Source: Neorickettsia risticii str. Illinois
GTDB taxonomy: Bacteria > Pseudomonadota > Alphaproteobacteria > Rickettsiales > Anaplasmataceae
NCBI RefSeq assembly: GCF_000022525.1
Contig: NC_013009.1
Coordinates: forward strand, 310,001-374,000
Direction: 5' to 3'
DNA: 64,000 bases
Shown: positions 48,673-57,902 of the stretch, piece by piece
Layout: every line of letters starts with the position of its first letter
Position numbering within the stretch: the first letter of the stretch is position 1
Notes under the pieces: generated by a model
What the model was told of the DNA's origin: nothing
Database searches by the model: none
Seen by the model: only the letters and a program-made list of their open reading frames with translations
Translations under genes and position numbers: made by a program

Positions 48673-51303
48673 ATGAAATTCACTTTTGGGTGGTTATTAG
48701 AACATCTAGATACGACGCTTTCTTTAGAGCAAATTGTGGAAGCACTGATATCTTTGGGTTTTGAGGTGGAAAATTGTCATTCGATAGGGAGAGGTTTTGT
48801 CGTAGCACAGGTTACTGAGTGTCGTAAGCATCCAGGAGCAGATAGATTGACTCTCTGCAAGGTTTTTGATGGTACGCAAGAACTACAGATTGTCTGCGGT
48901 GCACCAAATGTGAGGGGTGGTCTGAAAGTTGTACTTGCGCAGGTCGGTGCGGTTCTACCGTCCAATATGATGAAAATTAAGAAGAGTAAAATCAGAGGAT
49001 GCGAGAGTCTAGGAATGCTCTGCTCTATAGAGGAGTTAGGACTTCCTGGAGGGGATAATGGAGGTATTATTGAGCTCTCTGATGATTATAGAGTTGGGGA
49101 TACTTTCACAGTTGACCCACTTATTGAAATTGCTGTTACACCTAACAGGGGCGATGTGTTAAGTGTGCATGGCGTAGCAAGGGAATTAGCTGCAGGAGGA
49201 TACGGTGTTCTCATTGACACATGTAAAGCATCCTTTGATGGTTTGTACGCAGAGTGTAACTATAAAAACAGGTGTCGTGATTCTGGTGAAGCAATCAACA
49301 TTACAGCCAATCATGATGGTAATGTTTTTCATTCTCATATTACTGGTTCTCAAGGCAGTGCAGTGATTGATGAATTAGCTGGTAATCTCCTTAAGAAGGA
49401 TACGAGTGTAGAAGGTGATGCCAATATTCTATTCAATATTTGTGACACCACTGCTTGCCGAAAATTTTCTGGATTAGTGATCAGAAACGTGAAAAATTGC
49501 ATCTCTCCAGACTGGCTTAGGAGTAAGTTGGAAAGAGTAGGTGTAAAATCAATTTCTGCTCTCGTGGATATAGCAAATTATGTGATGTTCTCGTATGGGT
49601 CACCATTGCACATTTATGACCTAGATAAAATTGCTGGTGAGACTCTACAAGTATCCGTATCAAATGAGGAATCCTACTTGGCTGCCTTGAATGATAAGGA
49701 ATATCGAGTCCCACCTGGGTCCATAATAATTAGGGACCGAGATATGCAATTGCAGGCAGTTGCTGGAATCATAGGAAGTAAATTAAGCGCTTGTACATTG
49801 TCGACACGAAATATTTTTGTCGAAGCAGCTGTGTTTGATCCAGTGATGGTAGCTTCTACAAAAAGGGCTATGAAAATTAATACAGAATCTGCTTATCGGT
49901 TTGAACGTGGCGTGGATCCAGATTTTACAGAGAAAGCACTAGGGCTTGCCGCTCAGCTGATATCTGATGTTTGTGCTGGGAAAAAAGAGAAAATAGAAAG
50001 CTTTTTCACTAAAAATGAGAGAAAATTCATAGATTTTTCTTTATCGTTTTTTACCGAACTCACCGGTATAGAGATCGATTCGGGTAGGGCAATTCAGATT
50101 CTTAAAGGACTGGGATTTGAAGTCCATGAGATACGTACGCCTCATGACTGTACGTATAGCGGGTCATATTCTGATAACACTAATATCGGGAATAGAAAAA
50201 ATTTAGCTACCGAAGATTCCATAGGTGATACTCATGTTTCAACTGCTGAGTTTGGGGTTGGTTCAAAAAAGGATTTACAGATTTTCAGAGTTGTTCCTCC
50301 TAGTTGGCGCAATGATGTTACGACTCAGGCATGTATAGTTGAAGAGCTTCTTAGAGTATATGGTTATGCTCAACTTCGTAGTACTCCTCTGAAAAGTAAG
50401 ATACCAGTAATTTTCGAGACTTCCAAGGAAGACAGGATCAGAGAATTATTACTGAATAGGGGTTTTTCTGAGGTAGTAACATGGCCCTTCATGTCAGAGA
50501 AGAAGTGTTCTGCTAATCGAAATGTCTTGCATATAAAAAATCCATTAGGTGCTGAGTTTAATGTTATGCGACCTAGTATCGTTCCTAATTTGCTTGAAGT
50601 TGCGCAAAGGAATATCAAAAACGGGCTTCACATCATCAAGATTTTTGAAATAGGTAAAATTTATTCAACTATTTGTGAGGAAAAGATGCTTGCAGGGCTA
50701 ATGTGTGGTGACTCATTTCCTAGAAATATGCATGAAAAAGCTCATAAGATGGATTTTTTTGACGCAAAAGCTGATGTAGAAGCACTTCTAACCTCTTTAG
50801 ATTTAGGGGGGAGATACTCTTTCGAAAAATGCGATGGGCCGTCCATATATCACCCTGGGAAAGTGGCCAATGTAAAAGTTGAAGGTAGGGAAGTTGGTTT
50901 CATAGGGGAATTGCATCCAAGGATTGCCTCAAATAGGCAAATTATCGTATTTGAGTTATTTCTAGCCAAACTTGCCTGCAGCCTTAAATTGAAGGAAAAC
51001 ACTTTTGGCAAATTTCCTATTGTCGAAAGGGATTTTTCCTTCGTATTTGATCTGGACAAAGTGCCACTTTGGGGTGATATTGAGAGGGGTTTGTACTTGA
51101 TCAGTGATTTCATCAAAAATGTGACTCTCTTTGATAAGTATGAAGGTGATTTTAAGGGAAAACGAATGCTGTCATTAGCCTTTCTCGTGAGTATGGAAAA
51201 CCAAATACAGGGTTTGTCGCAGGAAGAGATAAAAAGTCTCAGTGATCAAATTATATGTTTTATAGAGGAAAAGTTTTCGGGAACCTTGCGTTTGAGTTGT
51301 TGA
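48673..51303 (+). CDS. pheT: Phenylalanyl-tRNA synthetase beta subunit with internal insertions
   Basis: Partner of PheS in charging tRNA-Phe. The N-terminal part has the tRNA-binding EMAP-like domain (GFVVAQVTECRKHPGADRL), then the B1 region (AVTPNRGDVLSVHGVARELAA), B3/B4, B5, the catalytic-like core starting VVPPSWRNDV, and the C-terminal anticodon-binding FDX-ACB domain (VERDFSFVFD). At 876 residues it is about 80 longer than usual. The excess lies in two places: about residues 185-255 after the first B1 segment, and about 485-540 between LGFEV and VPPSWR. pheS is not adjacent. Confidence 0.96.
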   Translation: MKFTFGWLLEHLDTTLSLEQIVEALISLGFEVENCHSIGRGFVVAQVTECRKHPGADRLTLCKVFDGTQELQIVCGAPNVRGGLKVVLAQVGAVLPSNMMKIKKSKIRGCESLGMLCSIEELGLPGGDNGGIIELSDDYRVGDTFTVDPLIEIAVTPNRGDVLSVHGVARELAAGGYGVLIDTCKASFDGLYAECNYKNRCRDSGEAINITANHDGNVFHSHITGSQGSAVIDELAGNLLKKDTSVEGDANILFNICDTTACRKFSGLVIRNVKNCISPDWLRSKLERVGVKSISALVDIANYVMFSYGSPLHIYDLDKIAGETLQVSVSNEESYLAALNDKEYRVPPGSIIIRDRDMQLQAVAGIIGSKLSACTLSTRNIFVEAAVFDPVMVASTKRAMKINTESAYRFERGVDPDFTEKALGLAAQLISDVCAGKKEKIESFFTKNERKFIDFSLSFFTELTGIEIDSGRAIQILKGLGFEVHEIRTPHDCTYSGSYSDNTNIGNRKNLATEDSIGDTHVSTAEFGVGSKKDLQIFRVVPPSWRNDVTTQACIVEELLRVYGYAQLRSTPLKSKIPVIFETSKEDRIRELLLNRGFSEVVTWPFMSEKKCSANRNVLHIKNPLGAEFNVMRPSIVPNLLEVAQRNIKNGLHIIKIFEIGKIYSTICEEKMLAGLMCGDSFPRNMHEKAHKMDFFDAKADVEALLTSLDLGGRYSFEKCDGPSIYHPGKVANVKVEGREVGFIGELHPRIASNRQIIVFELFLAKLACSLKLKENTFGKFPIVERDFSFVFDLDKVPLWGDIERGLYLISDFIKNVTLFDKYEGDFKGKRMLSLAFLVSMENQIQGLSQEEIKSLSDQIICFIEEKFSGTLRLSC

Positions 51304-51377
51304 GTATCTCAAATAGCCTAAGTGTAAAGTTAATCCGAATATGATAACGGGGATTCTGAGGTAAATTTTACTAGAAT

Positions 51378-52583
51378 ATGGAAATAAGATTGCAGTCATT
51401 GCACGACGGAGCGCGTTTTACCATTCTTGATTTAGGTAGTGATAGACTCAAATGTGCAACTTTTAAGTTCACAAATGCTGGGGAGCTCGATCTGATTGGT
51501 GCTGCTGAGGTACCTACGGTTGGTATAAGGGGAGGTGCCGTAGTCAACATAGAAAAGGCGAAGCGCTCCATAATGGACGTTTTGGAGGCAGCTGAGAGAG
51601 TTTCAGATGAAGCAATAGATGATGTGTATGTTATTACTTCTGATACTAGTATTACGGGGAGGCATTACGGAGAAAAAATCGAAGTCAAGGATAAGAAGAT
51701 TTCTGCTGCAGATGTAGAGCTTATTAGGAAAAAAATCGCTGATAGGGCGAGTACTCCAATAATACACATGTCTCAACAAGAGTGTTTTATAGATGGGGTG
51801 CAAAGCGTCTCTAATCCGATTGGAATGTATGGTAGGTGCTTAAGTGCGTCGTTTTATGTCGTGAGTGGCGTTAAGACTATGATGCTTAACTTAGAGAATC
51901 TTATATCTCAGTGCAGCTTGAGATTTTTAGGATGTTCATTCGCTCCATATTCAGGGGGTTATTCCGTATTATCCAATGATGAAAAGGAGGTTGGTGCCCT
52001 TGTCGTCGATATGGGTGCGGTTTCAACAACTGGTGCTGTCTTCAAAGATGGTCGTGTGTGTCATGTTGCTGGTGTTCCTATTGGTGGATCAAACGTTAGT
52101 AAGGACATAGCTTTTGGACTGAATATTGGTGTTTCAAGTGCGGACCTGCTAAAAAAAGACAGAGCAGCTCTTTTCTTGGATAAAAATAATGAGAGCAATC
52201 GCGTGGATCTTTCTCTTTTTTCTGATGTTTCACATCTTAAAGAAATTAGCATACGTGAAATTGCAGATATGGTTATTCCCCGTTTGGAAGAGACTTTCGA
52301 GTTGCTCAACGAGAAGCTTAAGGATGTTAATTTTTCTACGGTTGTGCTTACTGGAGGCGGTAGTAGGATAGGGAATATCAAGTATATAGCAGAAAAAGTT
52401 TTCTCAAAAAAGGTGCGTACTCATGGGAATACAAAAGCGCGCAATACCCATTATGGACCTGAATACAGTGCAATTTTTGGTCTTGCAACAATGATTCTTG
52501 ATTTGCGCAAGGAAGCATTGGAGAAGAAGTCGGTAGGTTACATAAGGAAGATTCTGAACGCTGTTTCCATGAGGGGTGAATAG
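51378..52583 (+). CDS. ftsA: Cell division protein FtsA
   Basis: Actin-like protein that ties FtsZ to the membrane. The 401-residue protein has the phosphate-1 region ILDLGSDRLKCATF, the 1C/SHS2-like part (about 85-165), phosphate-2 LVVDMGAVSTTGAVF, the adenosine motif VVLTGGGSRIGNI, and a C-terminal amphipathic helix (VGYIRKILNAVS) that fits the membrane-targeting sequence. ftsZ and ftsQ are not next to it. Confidence 0.93.
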   Translation: MEIRLQSLHDGARFTILDLGSDRLKCATFKFTNAGELDLIGAAEVPTVGIRGGAVVNIEKAKRSIMDVLEAAERVSDEAIDDVYVITSDTSITGRHYGEKIEVKDKKISAADVELIRKKIADRASTPIIHMSQQECFIDGVQSVSNPIGMYGRCLSASFYVVSGVKTMMLNLENLISQCSLRFLGCSFAPYSGGYSVLSNDEKEVGALVVDMGAVSTTGAVFKDGRVCHVAGVPIGGSNVSKDIAFGLNIGVSSADLLKKDRAALFLDKNNESNRVDLSLFSDVSHLKEISIREIADMVIPRLEETFELLNEKLKDVNFSTVVLTGGGSRIGNIKYIAEKVFSKKVRTHGNTKARNTHYGPEYSAIFGLATMILDLRKEALEKKSVGYIRKILNAVSMRGE

Positions 52584-52903
52584 TAATGGGCATTGAATTT
52601 TCACTATAGGGAATTTACATATCTCGATTGCGCTTAGTATTTTTTTAGATGCTGTGATTCTGTGTGATACGTCCTTTTGGGAGATTCATCGAGTAATTGA
52701 GCATTGCAAATTTAATTATGGACGGCATATGGTGTCATGATATGCTGCTGGCGAGAATTTTTCCTATGCACGTTTGTTTCAGGAGGTGTTTAGATAGTTT
52801 AGGGGTTTAAATCACTTTGCATACTTCACTTAATAACACCCACCTTGGGGCAGATTAATGAGCGAAACTTGTATTACCTAATTGCACAGAAAATAAAAAA
52901 GAT
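52584..52903. other. Intergenic region between convergent genes
   Basis: This 320-base gap separates ftsA and the DoxX-like gene. An isolated AGGAGGTG at about 52782 is followed within four codons by a stop, so it starts no gene. Nothing else is visible. Confidence 0.5.
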
Positions 52904-53359
52904 CTACGCCGACAAATAGTTGTGTTCCATTTTTTCTGCGTTCGAAAGAGTCGACTGGGAAAAGCTAAATCCAAAAAGAGCAAGAACACTCCCGGCTACC
53001 AACCAATGAAAATACCCCGAAAGACAGCTATGAGATAGATAAACAATAGTAGTTGCAACAAGCATTTGAAAAGATGCCACTCTGCTGAGGAGCCCAAGGC
53101 TAACTAAAAGCGCGGACACAACGTCGCTTGCTGTGCATAAAACCGCCAATAAAACACTTCCCAATAACGAAAATTTATATTCACACAAAGAAAGCAGAGA
53201 GCAAGACAACAAGGTCGACAATCTAGAGAGACCGCAATAGAGAAAAACCCCCACCATCCAGAGTCTTACAGTCAAAACCAGCAGTGGGACAAAATATTCC
53301 TCGAGAACTACTGGCACGCATCTGAGGACACTAAAGAAAAACCGCGTTTTGGAGTCCAA
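52904..53359 (-). CDS. DoxX-like small membrane protein
   Basis: A 151-residue protein with four hydrophobic helices. It shows the DoxX pattern: LTVRLWMVGVFLYCGLSRL (family Rl.lG.iFl..GlaKl), a central helix with ASDVVSALLVSLGLLSRVASF (family E...gllLllGL.tR.a), and a final TM helix. The start is a TTG at 53359 with AAGG directly before it, so the true start may differ. Function in this organism is unknown. It diverges from nuoA. Confidence 0.68.
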   Translation of the reverse strand: MDSKTRFFFSVLRCVPVVLEEYFVPLLVLTVRLWMVGVFLYCGLSRLSTLLSCSLLSLCEYKFSLLGSVLLAVLCTASDVVSALLVSLGLLSRVASFQMLVATTIVYLSHSCLSGYFHWLVAGSVLALFGFSFSQSTLSNAEKMEHNYLSA

Positions 53360-53523
53360 CCTTAAGAAGCGAGAAGCATAAAACAGATGATATTGATCGT
53401 ATACCTATTCCTCCATTAAAGCAAGAGGGCTAAATCTTAGCTACAGCGAGCGTAGAGCGAATGTACACTCACCACGGCCACACTGTAAAGTCGTTATCTA
53501 GCTCTATTTATGTGCTCACAAAG

Positions 53524-53916
53524 ATGTTAGAATCCCCGATTGTTGAAATAGGAAAGTGGGTAATGGAAGGCTATATCTTCATCGGCCTCTTTTTTGTTGT
53601 AGCGTGCTTCATTAGCTGCGTGATGCTTATCTTGCCGGTTTTTATTGCGCCTTCTTCACATGAGAGGCATAAGGGTGATAGCTACGAGTGCGGCTTTGAC
53701 AAATTAAGCTCTACTGGTGAAAGATTTAATGTTCGATTTTATTTGGTGGGAATACTGTTTATTGTCTTTGATCTGGAGATAATTTTTCTTTTCCCATGGG
53801 CCGTAAGTGCTAGAGAGCTTGGTCCTGCAGCTTTTGTTTCGGTATTAATCTTTCTCGTTATTTTGACTGTCGGATTTGTGTATGAATTTGTTTCTGGTGC
53901 ACTAGATTGGAGGTAG
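53524..53916 (+). CDS. nuoA: NADH-quinone oxidoreductase subunit A
   Basis: Membrane subunit of complex I with three TM helices. The ATG at 53524 gives about 130 residues; a longer frame from 53461 would add 21 residues not seen in the family. Marks are HERHKGDSYECGFD, RFNVRFYLVGILFIVFDLEIIFLFPW and the third TM segment. nuoB follows after a 180-base gap. Confidence 0.93.
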   Translation: MLESPIVEIGKWVMEGYIFIGLFFVVACFISCVMLILPVFIAPSSHERHKGDSYECGFDKLSSTGERFNVRFYLVGILFIVFDLEIIFLFPWAVSARELGPAAFVSVLIFLVILTVGFVYEFVSGALDWR

Positions 53917-54096
53917 ATGCTCTGGTTGAAAATTGGTTGTATCGGTAGAATCTTTTTTAGGCACAAAGATGTGTTGGTTTGTCTCATGCGACAACCCGCT
54001 ATCAGTGATTGTTTTATCTTCTTGCGTTGGGTTGTGTCAGTTTCGGTAGGTTGTAGGAGTGATCTAGACTATTTTTGTTCAATTACTTGATGCTTT

Positions 54097-54600
54097 ATGG
54101 GAAATGGTTTCAGTGATATAAATGCACTTTCTAACGTTGGCAGTGATGGTTATCTTGTTGCTAAACTTGACGACCTTATAAATTGGGCTAGGGCGGGTTC
54201 TTTATGGCCGATGACTTTTGGTTTGGCGTGTTGTGCGGTTGAGATGATGCATTTTACTGCTAGCCGATATGATATGGATAGATTTGGAATGATTTTCAGG
54301 CCGAGTCCAAGGCAGTCTGATGTTATGATCGTTGCTGGTACCCTGACCAACAAAATGGCACCAGCCCTCCGTAGGGTGTACGATCAAATGGCCGAGCCCA
54401 AGTATGTAATCTCAATGGGAAGTTGTGCTAATGGCGGGGGATACTATCATTATTCCTATTCTGTCGTAAGAGGTTGCGATAGGATTGTGCCCGTAGATGT
54501 ATATGTTCCTGGTTGTCCGCCTACTGCAGAAGCGCTTTTGTACGGTGTTTTATGCCTTCAGAAAAAGATAAACCGTCAGAGGAACTTTATCAGGAGATAA
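54097..54600 (+). CDS. nuoB: NADH-quinone oxidoreductase subunit B
   Basis: Carries the N2 iron-sulfur cluster that hands electrons to quinone. The 167-residue protein has the cluster ligands in [22 protein letters not shown] and [11 protein letters not shown], plus the quinone-site segment [16 protein letters not shown]. nuoC starts 15 bases after it. Confidence 0.97.
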   Translation: MGNGFSDINALSNVGSDGYLVAKLDDLINWARAGSLWPMTFGLACCAVEMMHFTASRYDMDRFGMIFRPSPRQSDVMIVAGTLTNKMAPALRRVYDQMAEPKYVISMGSCANGGGYYHYSYSVVRGCDRIVPVDVYVPGCPPTAEALLYGVLCLQKKINRQRNFIRR

Positions 54601-54615
54601 ACCGATTTACCGAAT

Positions 54616-55176
54616 ATGACTATTGACACAAGTAAAGTTGATGCTCTAATTAATGCACCTGAGAAATGTACTGTTAATTCTTCGCTGGAGTCCTTAGTTG
54701 AGCTTATTTCTTATCTGTCTTCCTGTGGCTTTGAGCAGCTGATTGATATTTTTGGGATAGACTATCTAGAGCGAGAGAAAAGAATTGAAGTTGTGTACCT
54801 TTTGCTCAATTTAAAACGTAACAGAAGATGTTGCGTGAAGGTGTCTGTAGATCCGGCCTCTGAGAAAGTGCCTACGTGTTGTGGTGTTTTTTCGGTTGCG
54901 AATTGGTTCGAAAGGGAGGTGTATGACATGTATGGTGTGGTTTTTGAAGGCCATCCTGACCTTCGTAGGATACTTACCGATTACGGTTTTGAAGGTTTTC
55001 CGATGTTAAAGGACTTTCCTCTTACTGGTTATAAGGAGGTGAGGTACGATCTTGAGTCGAAAGAGGTTGTTTATGAGAAAGTTGATCTTTCTCAGGATTA
55101 TAGGTCCTTTGATTCTCTCACTCCGTGGAAAGGAATAGGTCACCCAAGTGGTGCCTTCGATGGAAAGAAGGAATAG
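54616..55176 (+). CDS. nuoC: NADH-quinone oxidoreductase subunit C
   Basis: Hydrophilic arm subunit (30-kDa type) of complex I. The 186-residue protein has the signature ANWFEREVYDMYGVVFEGHPDLRRILTDYGFEG divided over residues 95-127, and PLTGYKEVRYD. nuoD does not follow; a tRNA-Leu begins 6 bases after the stop, so the nuo genes are split in this genome. Confidence 0.95.
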   Translation: MTIDTSKVDALINAPEKCTVNSSLESLVELISYLSSCGFEQLIDIFGIDYLEREKRIEVVYLLLNLKRNRRCCVKVSVDPASEKVPTCCGVFSVANWFEREVYDMYGVVFEGHPDLRRILTDYGFEGFPMLKDFPLTGYKEVRYDLESKEVVYEKVDLSQDYRSFDSLTPWKGIGHPSGAFDGKKE

Positions 55177-55182
55177 TTATGT

Positions 55183-55265
55183 GCCCTTGTGGCGGAACGG
55201 TAGACGCGGCAGACTCAAAATCTGCTATCCTCACGGATGTGCTGGTTCAAATCCAGTCAAGGGTA
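55183..55265 (+). tRNA. tRNA-Leu (anticodon CAA)
   Basis: The class II tRNA of 83 bases has acceptor stem GCCCTTG/CAAGGGT (G1-T72), anticodon stem GCAGA/TCTGC with loop CTCAAAA reading CAA, a variable arm TATCCTCACGGATG, and T arm CTGGTTCAAATCCAG. It sits 6 bases after nuoC and 70 before gap and is probably cut from a shared transcript. Confidence 0.95.
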
Positions 55266-55335
55266 TTTAGAGTTTTTTTATGTTCCTCTAAGTTTTTTGT
55301 TTTATGATTTCTTCGCTGGTTCTTTGATTGAACAG

Positions 55336-56340
55336 ATGAGAATAGCAATTAATGGTTTTGGTCGTATAGGTAGGGCGCTTCTGAGGATATTAATAGGTTC
55401 TCCGCGTGACGAATTAGAAATAGTGGCTGTGAACACGCCTAGCACAGTTGAAAATTGTCTGCATCTTTTGAGATATGATTCTGTACACGGAAAATTCGAC
55501 TGTTCGATGTCTTTAGCTGAGGACAATGTGGCTATCCTAAATGGTGTACCAGTTCGATTTTCTAGCGAGAGGGATATATCGCTTCTTGATTGGCGTGCTA
55601 TAGGTGTTGACACCGTTTTAGAATGTAGTGGGGTTTTTAATTCTCACGCCAAAGCGTCAGGTCACATTAAAGTTGGTGCAAAAGCTGTTTTAGTTTCTGC
55701 ACCTGTTTCGGATGCTGATTCTATAATAATTTATGGGGTGAATCACCATGCTTTAACTCCTTCTGATAGAATAATTTCAGTTGGTTCGTGTACCACTAAT
55801 TGTCTCGCGCCGCTAATCGAAGTAGTGCATAAAAATTTCGGTGTTGAGGCCGCTTTCATGACTACCATACACTCGTATACGAATGACCAAAATATTGTTG
55901 ACAATAGTCATAGAGATTTGCGTCGTGGTAGGGCTTGTGGGACATCAATTATACCGACCACAACGGGGGTGACAAAGATTGTGGGGAAAATATTCCCGGA
56001 TTTAGATGGGAGAATTGATGGTGTTGCAGTCAGGGTCCCAACTCCCAATGTTTCAATGGTGGATTTGACAGTTACCACTTCTAGATCGGTTACTACTGAT
56101 GAAGTAAATAATTTATTTATCAAAGCAGAGTCTTCCTATTTAAATGGCGTTCTCTCGACTTGTGCTGAACCACTCGTCTCAGTGGATTTCAATAAAGATC
56201 CTCATAGTGCAATAGTTGATCTTACTGGCACTTATGTTGTTGGGGGTAGGTTGCTACGTTTGGGTGCTTGGTATGATAACGAGTGGGGTTTTTCTGCACG
56301 CATGTTGGATGTAGCTAGGTTTATCAGCACTAAATTATAA
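55336..56340 (+). CDS. gap: Glyceraldehyde-3-phosphate dehydrogenase
   Basis: Interconverts glyceraldehyde 3-phosphate and 1,3-bisphosphoglycerate. The ATG at 55336 gives 334 residues beginning MRIAINGFGRIGRALLR. Marks are the catalytic Cys in VGSCTTNCLAP, the general-base His and context (TTIHSYTNDQNI), and WYDNEWGFSARM. The frame continues upstream through the tRNA, but that is not coding. Cofactor preference is not certain. Confidence 0.96.
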   Translation: MRIAINGFGRIGRALLRILIGSPRDELEIVAVNTPSTVENCLHLLRYDSVHGKFDCSMSLAEDNVAILNGVPVRFSSERDISLLDWRAIGVDTVLECSGVFNSHAKASGHIKVGAKAVLVSAPVSDADSIIIYGVNHHALTPSDRIISVGSCTTNCLAPLIEVVHKNFGVEAAFMTTIHSYTNDQNIVDNSHRDLRRGRACGTSIIPTTTGVTKIVGKIFPDLDGRIDGVAVRVPTPNVSMVDLTVTTSRSVTTDEVNNLFIKAESSYLNGVLSTCAEPLVSVDFNKDPHSAIVDLTGTYVVGGRLLRLGAWYDNEWGFSARMLDVARFISTKL

Positions 56341-56655
56341 GGTCCTCTCATCTTGATTTGAGCTGTTTGCGAAATAGAGTAGTTTTTATTATACGCTGAT
56401 GTAGCAAAAGGGTCTTTTTGATGCTTTCAAGCAGTTTAGTGTCCATATTTTTTATATAGTCAGTTTGGATGGGAAGATTGCTTACTGTATTACAGTGTCA
56501 AAATTCGTTATGTTGATGGGATAATTTTTAGTGTAATTTCGTTGTGTTGCATGGGGCGCTTCTTCTTAAAGTGCACATTTAAGTTGTATTTAGCGCTGCA
56601 GAAGTGACATGGCTGTCTACGTAAGATGTAATGAATGTTCTAAAGTTATCGGTAA
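56341..56655. other. Intergenic region between gap and pgk
   Basis: This 315-base gap lies between gap and pgk on the same strand. I see no ORF with a ribosome site, no hairpin with a T run, and no clear promoter boxes. Confidence 0.5.
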
Positions 56656-57792
56656 ATGATTGAGATAGAAGATATAAAAGAATGCAGAGTGGTTCTTCGG
56701 GTCGATTTTAATGTTCCGGTTAACCAAGAGGGTTTAATAACTGACTTTTCCAGGATTGCTATAGTTTTGCCGACCATAAATCTACTTTTAAGAAATGGTT
56801 GCAGCATATTATTGGTCTCTCATTTTGGTAAACCAACTGCTGCTATTAAGGAGAAATTCTCATTTGAAAGAATCATCAGGCAGATTTGTCAGTTCACTGG
56901 CTTAGATATAAGGGTTGTATCAGATCTGAGTGATGAACTTCTGCTCGGACAAGGGGAGATTGTACTTTTAGAAAACGTGAGATTCTTTGCTGGTGAGGTG
57001 GAGAACGATTCTGAATTTGCAATGCTTATTGCAAGATACGGTGACGTGTATGTAAATGATGCTTTTTCTGTTTCGCACAGGGAGCATGCCTCCATAGTAG
57101 GACTACCACAATTTCTTCCATCTGCTATGGGTTTGGCATTTTTACGGGAATATCAAGAGCTAGATAGTGCAGCTACGAAGGGTACTGTTGCAGTAATCGG
57201 TGGCAGTAAAATTTCGACGAAGCTTCCATTAATACGAGGTCTTCTAAAAAAAGTAAAAATGGTCATATTGGGTGGTGCTCTGGTAAATGTGATATTGCGT
57301 TCTAGAGGGTATAATATAGGCAGATCCATGTGTGAGGATTGTCACTGTGATATTTCATTACCTGAACTTTTTATACCGTTTGATTTCGTTACCTCACGTG
57401 GGGTTGATGATCAAAATTTCCACTTTGCCGATGCCAGGATGATCCCTCAAGATGAAATGATTTTGGATATAGGGCCGGCATCACTCATTGCAATGAAGGG
57501 CATTCTTTCAAAAGCAGAAAAGATTTTATGGAATGGTCCAATTGGCGCCTTTGAATTTGAACCGTTTTGTACCGGTACACATGAGTTGGCTAGATTTGTT
57601 TCTTTTCTAACAAAGAATGCAAATATTAAGAGCATAATAGGAGGAGGCGATACCTTAGCCGCAATTAAGTCAGTCCAGGAGCCATGTTTTTCCTATATAT
57701 CTACATCTGGTGGTGCTTTTCTTAAATTTCAGGAGGAGGGTACACTTCCCGGGATAGAAGCCATCAAAAAATGCGAGGTACAATCTCGATAA
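56656..57792 (+). CDS. pgk: Phosphoglycerate kinase
   Basis: Transfers phosphate between 1,3-bisphosphoglycerate and ADP. The 378-residue protein has the substrate motif RVDFNVPV, SHFGKPT (family SHlGRP), ENVRFFAGE, VNDAFSVSHREHAS, AVIGGSKISTK, and the nucleotide motif GGGDTLAA near the C-terminus. It follows gap and precedes convergent ispH. Confidence 0.96.
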   Translation: MIEIEDIKECRVVLRVDFNVPVNQEGLITDFSRIAIVLPTINLLLRNGCSILLVSHFGKPTAAIKEKFSFERIIRQICQFTGLDIRVVSDLSDELLLGQGEIVLLENVRFFAGEVENDSEFAMLIARYGDVYVNDAFSVSHREHASIVGLPQFLPSAMGLAFLREYQELDSAATKGTVAVIGGSKISTKLPLIRGLLKKVKMVILGGALVNVILRSRGYNIGRSMCEDCHCDISLPELFIPFDFVTSRGVDDQNFHFADARMIPQDEMILDIGPASLIAMKGILSKAEKILWNGPIGAFEFEPFCTGTHELARFVSFLTKNANIKSIIGGGDTLAAIKSVQEPCFSYISTSGGAFLKFQEEGTLPGIEAIKKCEVQSR

Positions 57793-57809
57793 ATTGTGGG
57801 CAGCAAATG

Positions 57810-57902
57810 TATATAAGAGAAGTATAAAGTTGTATCCGACAGTGAAGGTGGAAGCACTATAAATCGCATAGGAATTGAGGTTCCATCTTACTTCTCTATA
57901 TA
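57810..57902. repeat. Imperfect inverted repeat in the pgk-ispH gap
   Basis: TATATAAGAGAAGTA (57810-57824) is nearly the reverse complement of TACTTCTCTATATA (57889-57902), with one extra A. The 64-base spacer itself contains GGAA/TTCC. The right arm overlaps the ispH stop. It could act as a two-way terminator with a long loop. Confidence 0.5.

Noticed and set aside
55237-55335. N-terminal extension of gap running through the tRNA
   Set aside because: The extension overlaps tRNA-Leu and does not match the family; the ATG at 55336 gives the canonical start.
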